From the NCBI GenBank assembly GCA_902803245.1, contig CADCPJ010000229.1, positions 1 through 10,665 on the forward strand: a DNA stretch of 10,665 bases, written 5' to 3'. Origin of the DNA: an uncultured Lachnospiraceae bacterium (GTDB lineage: Bacteria > Bacillota > Clostridia > Lachnospirales > Lachnospiraceae). The translations under genes and the position numbers were made by a program. The notes below the pieces were generated by a model. That model was given only the letters and a program-made list of their open reading frames with translations, had not been told where the DNA came from and ran no database searches. Of this stretch, positions 6,620-10,665 are shown in pieces; position 1 is the stretch's first letter, and each line of letters begins with the position of its first letter.

Positions 6620-6659
6620 GTACTGATAAACACAAAAAACAATCTATCGAGGTGATGAG

Positions 6660-8057
6660 ATGAAGAAGACAATCCTTGCATCGATCCTTACAGCCTTATT
6701 TCTGACTTCTGCGATCGGTGTCTGTGCCGATGATTTCGATATTGTCTATGAGGACTCCGGTGTCTACAGCGGGAGCGCCGGGGAAGAGGCTTATGATCCG
6801 GACAAGTCCGAGTTCTTTGAGAAGGGCGCGGGCGATCTCCTTGAGGAACTGGCCGGCGCCGTGACGGGCAGCGCTTCCGGTTCCTCCGGCACTTCGGAAT
6901 CTGCCGGCGCTTCGGAATCCGCAGGTGCCGCAGAATCCGCCGCCGCTTCTTCCGGCAGGGACGCCGGCGCATCTGAAGAGGAGGACCTCCCGGAAGGGAT
7001 GTGCCGGAGCTACTTAACAGGTGAGGTCGTTCCCGTCGGGATCGGCCGCTCCCGCCCCATGGCCCTCATGATTGAAAATGACCTCGAGGCAGCGAAGTGG
7101 CAGCGAGGCACGGGCTGCGCCGATGTCATGTATGAGGCGAGAGTCGAGGGAGGCATTACCCGCCTTGAGGCGATCTTCGAGGACTACAAGGACGCGGAGA
7201 TGCTCATGCCGATCCGCTCCTGCAGGCCCCAGTTCCTTTTCTACTCCAGAGAATTCAAGGCTTTCTACGGCCACTACGGCCAGGTCATCTACGCGGTACA
7301 GATCCTCCAGATGCCGGAGACTTATGACGTCGCGGGACTTCCCTACGGCGAGAGCGGCCAGGAATACCAGCTGCTCGACGGAAGCAGCGCCTACAGGCGG
7401 GACCACGAGGGCGTCACCGGTATCTACACGAATTATCCCATGCTCCACAGCTTCTTTGCGGACTGCGGCTGGGGCCTCGATTACCCCAAGGACTATAAGG
7501 GGCACTACCGTTTTGCGGCGGACGGCGAGGAGGAAGAACTGCCCGAAGGAAAGGACGCGCTCGTCGTGATTCCGGGATTCGTGAGCAATCACGCGAGATT
7601 CGACTACAACATGGCTGACGGCCGCTACTACCGCTCGGAGTTCGGCGATCCCCAGGTGGACCACCTGACGGGCGAACAGCTCGCCTTTGACAACATCCTG
7701 ATCCAGATCGGCCCGTCCTATTCCTTCGACGGGAAGTATCTCTTCACGGATCCGGTCAATGAAGGGAAGGCCGGCGAGGGCTGGTACATCACGCGGGGCA
7801 AGGCAATCCCCGTCACCTGGCAGAAAGAGAACTGGAGCGCATCGGATCCGGTGATCGACACCGTGACCGCCGCGAATTACCAGTTCGACATCCGCGACTG
7901 CGACTTCAACGTGACCCGTTACTACGACGCAGACGGAAATGAGATCACCCTGAACCAGGGCAAGACGTTCGTGGAGATCGTCCGCGACGAAGACGCCCCG
8001 AAGCTCGTGATCTCCGACGACCCGGATATCGACACATATGTCATTGACAGTATGTGA
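6660..8057 (+). CDS. Secreted DUF3048 (YerB-like) protein
   Basis: A 465-residue exported protein. The signal peptide is about 1-23, with VCA|DD as the likely cleavage site; IGVC is a poor lipobox because Val precedes Cys. An acidic stretch and a Ser/Ala/Gly-rich linker with SESAGA-like repeats (about 66-104) follow. The first DUF3048 domain starts near 130: RPMALMIENDLEAA, ADVMYEARVEGGITRLEAIFED, then PIRSCRPQF and YRRDHEGVTGIYTN. The second (about 298-445) shows FDYNMADGRYYRS, HLTGEQLAFDNILIQ, VTWQKE and GNEITLNQGKTFVEIV. DUF3048 proteins such as Bacillus YerB are mostly lipoproteins of unknown biochemical role. Compared from memory with relatives, about 25 residues (392-417) appear inserted between VTWQKE and TRYYDADG. 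It is 62 bases from the solute-binding gene, but a functional link is unproven. Confidence 0.9.
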   Translation: MKKTILASILTALFLTSAIGVCADDFDIVYEDSGVYSGSAGEEAYDPDKSEFFEKGAGDLLEELAGAVTGSASGSSGTSESAGASESAGAAESAAASSGRDAGASEEEDLPEGMCRSYLTGEVVPVGIGRSRPMALMIENDLEAAKWQRGTGCADVMYEARVEGGITRLEAIFEDYKDAEMLMPIRSCRPQFLFYSREFKAFYGHYGQVIYAVQILQMPETYDVAGLPYGESGQEYQLLDGSSAYRRDHEGVTGIYTNYPMLHSFFADCGWGLDYPKDYKGHYRFAADGEEEELPEGKDALVVIPGFVSNHARFDYNMADGRYYRSEFGDPQVDHLTGEQLAFDNILIQIGPSYSFDGKYLFTDPVNEGKAGEGWYITRGKAIPVTWQKENWSASDPVIDTVTAANYQFDIRDCDFNVTRYYDADGNEITLNQGKTFVEIVRDEDAPKLVISDDPDIDTYVIDSM

Positions 8058-8119
8058 TATGATATACAAGGCAACTCACCAATTCTCCAAAACATGATTT
8101 TAACCAGGAGGAAAACCGC

Positions 8120-9718
8120 ATGAAAATGAACAAAGTGCTACCTGTGCTCACCGCCGCAGCTCTTCTTGCCGGCGCTTCGATGAACGTCGCGGCTGATGAT
8201 TCGAAGGAGCTTCGCCTGGCCTGGAGCAAGGACATCCAGACCATGGACGTGCACAAGACGACCGACAATTATCAGATTCCGCTCAGCGTCTTTGACCGCC
8301 TCCTCGAGGTGCAGGTGAACGACGACGGGAGCACGGAGCTCGTGAAGAGCATCGTGGACGACTATTCTGTCTCCGACGACGGACTTGTGTATTCCTTCAC
8401 TCTGCGCGACGGGATCCTGTTCTCCGACGGATCCGCCCTCACCTCTGAGGACGTGGAGGCGACCTTCAACCGCATGTTTACGCTCCCCGAGAGCGTGCAG
8501 ACGGATTTCACCACCTGCATCAAGGGCGCCCAGGCGATTCTGGACGGCAAGGCGGACAGCCTGGAGGGATTCCACATAACGGACGATCTCCATTTTGAAA
8601 TCACTCTGGAAGAGCCCTTTGCAGGCTTCCTCTCCGTCCTCGCGACGCCGACCTGCTGCATCATGAGCAAGGACAATCTGGAGGAGGCAGGCGACGACTT
8701 CGGGCAGGTTCCGGAGAAGACCATCGGGTCCGGCGCCTACAAAGTGACGGAGTGGATCAGGAACGACAGCGTGACGCTCGAGAGAAACCCCAACTACTGG
8801 GGCGAGCCCGGCAGCGCGGAAAAAGTCGTGATCAAGGTCTATCCGGAACCGGCTTCCATGAATATGGCTTTCCAGGCAGGGGACATCGACATCCTCGACT
8901 GCGACTTCATCGACGCGTCCATCATCTCTTCCACCTATGAGACGGCTTATGCGGACAAGATGATCGCCATCAACCGCCTGGGCTCCTACTTCATGGTCAC
9001 AAACAACGCCGTAAGCCCCATGAACGACGTCCGCGTAAGGAAAGCGATCCAGATGGCACTCGACCGCGAGTCCATGATCAGTGCGCTCTTTAACGGCATG
9101 GGAACCCTGATCGACGGCATCTATCCTGCGGGCTCCATCGGCTTCACCGAGGCCAACCAGGGCTGGCTGAAATACGATCCGGAAGGCGCGAAGGCCCTCC
9201 TTAAGGAGGCCGGCTATGAAAACGGCTTCGATCTCGAGCTCTCTGAGAACGCCAATGCTTCCTCGAACGTCAAGAACGTCCTTCAGATCATCGAGCAGAA
9301 CCTGCAGGCAGTGGGAATCAACGCTCACATCGAGAGCTACGACGAGTCCAGCTGGATCGCCGAGCGCAAGACCGGCAACATGGCTTCCTTCGTCGGAGTG
9401 TGGACACTTGACTACAACGATCCCTCCAACATCATCGATGTCTTCTACGGCACGCCCGAGAGCACGCGCGGCCGCTCCATCAACTATGCCGATACGGATG
9501 TCATGGGCCGCGTCATAGCCGCCCGCGCGATCATCGATGAGGATGAGAGGCTTGCCGAGTATGCGGCTCTCGAGAAGAAGATCGTGGAAGAGGATGCTGC
9601 CTGGGTGCCGCTCTTCTCACTGCAGCACCGCTATGTGTTGAGCGACAAGATCGAGAAATTCGTGCCGCACTGGGCTGGCTACAGCGATTTCAATATTCTC
9701 GGCGTTACTTTAAAATAA
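8120..9718 (+). CDS. Family-5 solute-binding protein of a peptide/nickel-type ABC importer
   Basis: A 532-residue extracytoplasmic binding protein of the DppA/OppA/NikA type, normal length. The signal peptide spans about 1-25 with a VAA|DD cleavage site. Family features in order: LRLAWSKDIQTMDVHKTTD, LLEVQVNDDGSTELVKSIVDDYSVSDDGLVY (61-91), LRDGILFSDGSALTSEDVEATFNRM, IGSGAYKVTEW, LERNPNYWG, then VRVRKAIQMALDRESMI and the C-terminal lobe. It binds peptides or a similar small solute outside the cell and delivers it to the DppB-type permease encoded next. The exact ligand is unknown. The region where a lipobox would sit reads LLAGAS, without cysteine, which is odd for a monoderm binding protein. 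A strong AGGAGG (8106-8111) lies eight bases before the ATG. A strong hairpin follows the gene. Confidence 0.94.
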   Translation: MKMNKVLPVLTAAALLAGASMNVAADDSKELRLAWSKDIQTMDVHKTTDNYQIPLSVFDRLLEVQVNDDGSTELVKSIVDDYSVSDDGLVYSFTLRDGILFSDGSALTSEDVEATFNRMFTLPESVQTDFTTCIKGAQAILDGKADSLEGFHITDDLHFEITLEEPFAGFLSVLATPTCCIMSKDNLEEAGDDFGQVPEKTIGSGAYKVTEWIRNDSVTLERNPNYWGEPGSAEKVVIKVYPEPASMNMAFQAGDIDILDCDFIDASIISSTYETAYADKMIAINRLGSYFMVTNNAVSPMNDVRVRKAIQMALDRESMISALFNGMGTLIDGIYPAGSIGFTEANQGWLKYDPEGAKALLKEAGYENGFDLELSENANASSNVKNVLQIIEQNLQAVGINAHIESYDESSWIAERKTGNMASFVGVWTLDYNDPSNIIDVFYGTPESTRGRSINYADTDVMGRVIAARAIIDEDERLAEYAALEKKIVEEDAAWVPLFSLQHRYVLSDKIEKFVPHWAGYSDFNILGVTLK

Positions 9719-9731
9719 TCGGAAATGACGA

Positions 9732-9774
9732 AAGAAAGAGCGGGCGCTTTGCATCGCAAAGCCCGCTCTTTCTT
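9732..9774 (+). terminator. Intrinsic terminator or attenuator between binding protein and permease
   Basis: The arms 9732-9743 and 9763-9774 pair over 12 bp (AAGAAAGAGCGG), followed by an inner 7-bp stem (GCTTTGC with GCAAAGC) and an ATC loop; two bases (9744-9745) bulge on the left. The 3' side is T-rich. It begins 14 bases after the binding-protein stop and ends 27 bases before the permease start. Because no clear promoter follows, it probably terminates only part of the transcripts. Confidence 0.8.
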
Positions 9775-9801
9775 ATGATTCGCTAAAGGGGAGCTTTCGG
9801 T

Positions 9802-10665
9802 ATGAAACGTGTCTTGGGACGCCTCATCAGTATGATTCCGGTTCTGCTCGGTGTGACGCTGCTGATCTTTATCATGCTGCGGATTGTGCCGGGAGACCCG
9901 GTGTCCGTCCTCCTTGGAGAGCACTATTCCCAGCAGACGATCGAGCGGCTGACGCGGGTGATGAATCTCGACAAGCCGCTCTTTGAGCAGTTTCTGTCCT
10001 ATGTGGGAGGAGCTCTCCGCGGGGATCTGGGAGTGAGCTACGCCATGAAGGAGCCGGTGACGAAGCTGATCCTCGATGCGTTCCCCCATACGGTGAAGCT
10101 CGCACTCATGGCGGCGGCCATCGCGTGGGTCATCGGGCTCATCGCCGGGATTATCTCGGCGGTACATGAGAACAAGGCGCCGGACCGCATCTTCATGGCA
10201 TTTTCCCTCATGGGCGTCTCCGTGCCGATCTTCATGAGCTCCCTGGTCCTGCAGTATCTCCTGGCTTTCAAGTGGAAGATCCTGCCGCTGACCAGCAACG
10301 GAAGCTGGGTCTCGATGATCCTCCCCGCAATTGCGCTCGGGTGGAACAGCGCGGGAAGCATCGCCCGCATGACGCGGTCGAGCCTCGTCGATGTCCTGCA
10401 GGCAGACTACATCGACACGGCCAGGGCAAAGGGGCTCACGAAGTGGGCGGTCATCCTGGGACACGCCCTGAAGAATTCCATGCTGCCCGTGATCACGATG
10501 ATGGCCCTGCAGCTGTCTTCCATGATGTCCGGGGCCGTGATCACAGAGAGCATCTTCGCGATCCCCGGGATCGGAAGGCTGGCGACGCAGGCGATCCAGA
10601 ACAGGGATATGCCGCTTCTGCAGGGCACCATTCTCTTCACGACGGTGCTTGTCATCCTGGGAAAC
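9802..10665 (+). CDS. DppB/OppB-type ABC permease, 5' part
   Basis: The first 288 residues of an inner-membrane permease; the frame is still open at the window edge. Relatives are usually a little over 300 residues, so only a short end is missing. The N-terminus MKRVLGRLISMIPVLLGVTLLIF is a typical first helix, followed by RIVPGDP (27-33) and NLDKPLFEQFLSYV. The EAA loop that contacts the ATPase is present around 202-225: DYIDTARAKGL then HALKNSMLPVITM. FAIPGIGRL and the closing hydrophobic helix also match the family. It should pair with a DppC-like permease and two ATPases encoded beyond the window, and take substrate from the binding protein upstream. The ribosome binding site AAGGGGAG (9786-9793) lies eight bases before the ATG. 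Low expression relative to the binding protein is likely because of the hairpin in between. Confidence 0.94.
   Translation, partial: MKRVLGRLISMIPVLLGVTLLIFIMLRIVPGDPVSVLLGEHYSQQTIERLTRVMNLDKPLFEQFLSYVGGALRGDLGVSYAMKEPVTKLILDAFPHTVKLALMAAAIAWVIGLIAGIISAVHENKAPDRIFMAFSLMGVSVPIFMSSLVLQYLLAFKWKILPLTSNGSWVSMILPAIALGWNSAGSIARMTRSSLVDVLQADYIDTARAKGLTKWAVILGHALKNSMLPVITMMALQLSSMMSGAVITESIFAIPGIGRLATQAIQNRDMPLLQGTILFTTVLVILGN

Noticed and set aside
8044..8068. Perfect TTGACA (8044-8049) with TATACA (8063-8068) as a promoter for the binding-protein gene
   Set aside because: The spacer is only 13 bases, too short for a sigma-A promoter, and no good -10 box lies at 17 bases. A weak promoter here is not excluded.
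7138..9328. Long minus-strand frames opposite the DUF3048 and binding-protein genes
   Set aside because: Val/Arg/His-rich shadow translations opposite two clear secreted proteins, without ribosome binding sites or family motifs.

Overview
The window looks like a chromosomal stretch from a GC-rich, monoderm-type member of the Bacillota (Clostridia). A Lachnospiraceae-like host is my best guess. The basis is gene content: a YerB/DUF3048 protein, a SpoIIE-type phosphatase, a secreted glucosaminidase with a Big_2-like domain, a family-5 peptide/nickel ABC transporter, and strong AGGAGG ribosome binding sites. The taxon is inferred; there is no rRNA or marker gene to confirm it.

Layout. (1) 1-2799, plus strand: the 3' end of a HAMP-GGDEF diguanylate cyclase gene, then an N-acetylneuraminate lyase-like aldolase whose ribosome binding site lies inside the end of the cyclase gene. 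A 190-bp gap filled with two kinds of tandem repeat follows, then an extended-type SDR (NAD-dependent epimerase/dehydratase family). (2) 2805-2845: a perfect 41-nt palindrome with A5 and T5 ends, between convergent genes and suited to terminating both strands. (3) 2898-6519, minus strand, read right to left: a secreted GH73-type glucosaminidase, a membrane-anchored SpoIIE/PP2C-type phosphatase overlapping it by ATGA, then a MATE efflux protein. (4) 6520-6659: a 140-bp divergent control region with one sigma-A-like promoter facing each way. (5) 6660-10665, plus strand: a secreted DUF3048 protein, a family-5 solute-binding protein, a strong hairpin, and the start of a DppB/OppB-type permease that runs off the window.

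How the genes may work together. The permease and the solute-binding protein are the start of a dipeptide/oligopeptide-type ABC importer; the hairpin between them may keep binding protein in excess over permease. The glucosaminidase and phosphatase are probably translationally coupled, suggesting linked wall remodelling and signalling. The lyase and SDR may belong to sugar-acid metabolism, but no other sialic acid genes are visible.

I see no phage, CRISPR, toxin-antitoxin or transposase gene and no clear new multi-gene system. The most unusual signals are non-coding: a duplicated hairpin whose differences keep the base pairing (1594-1682), the adjacent 17-bp triplication, the 41-nt palindrome, and a promoter so close to the glucosaminidase start codon that its mRNA should be almost leaderless.
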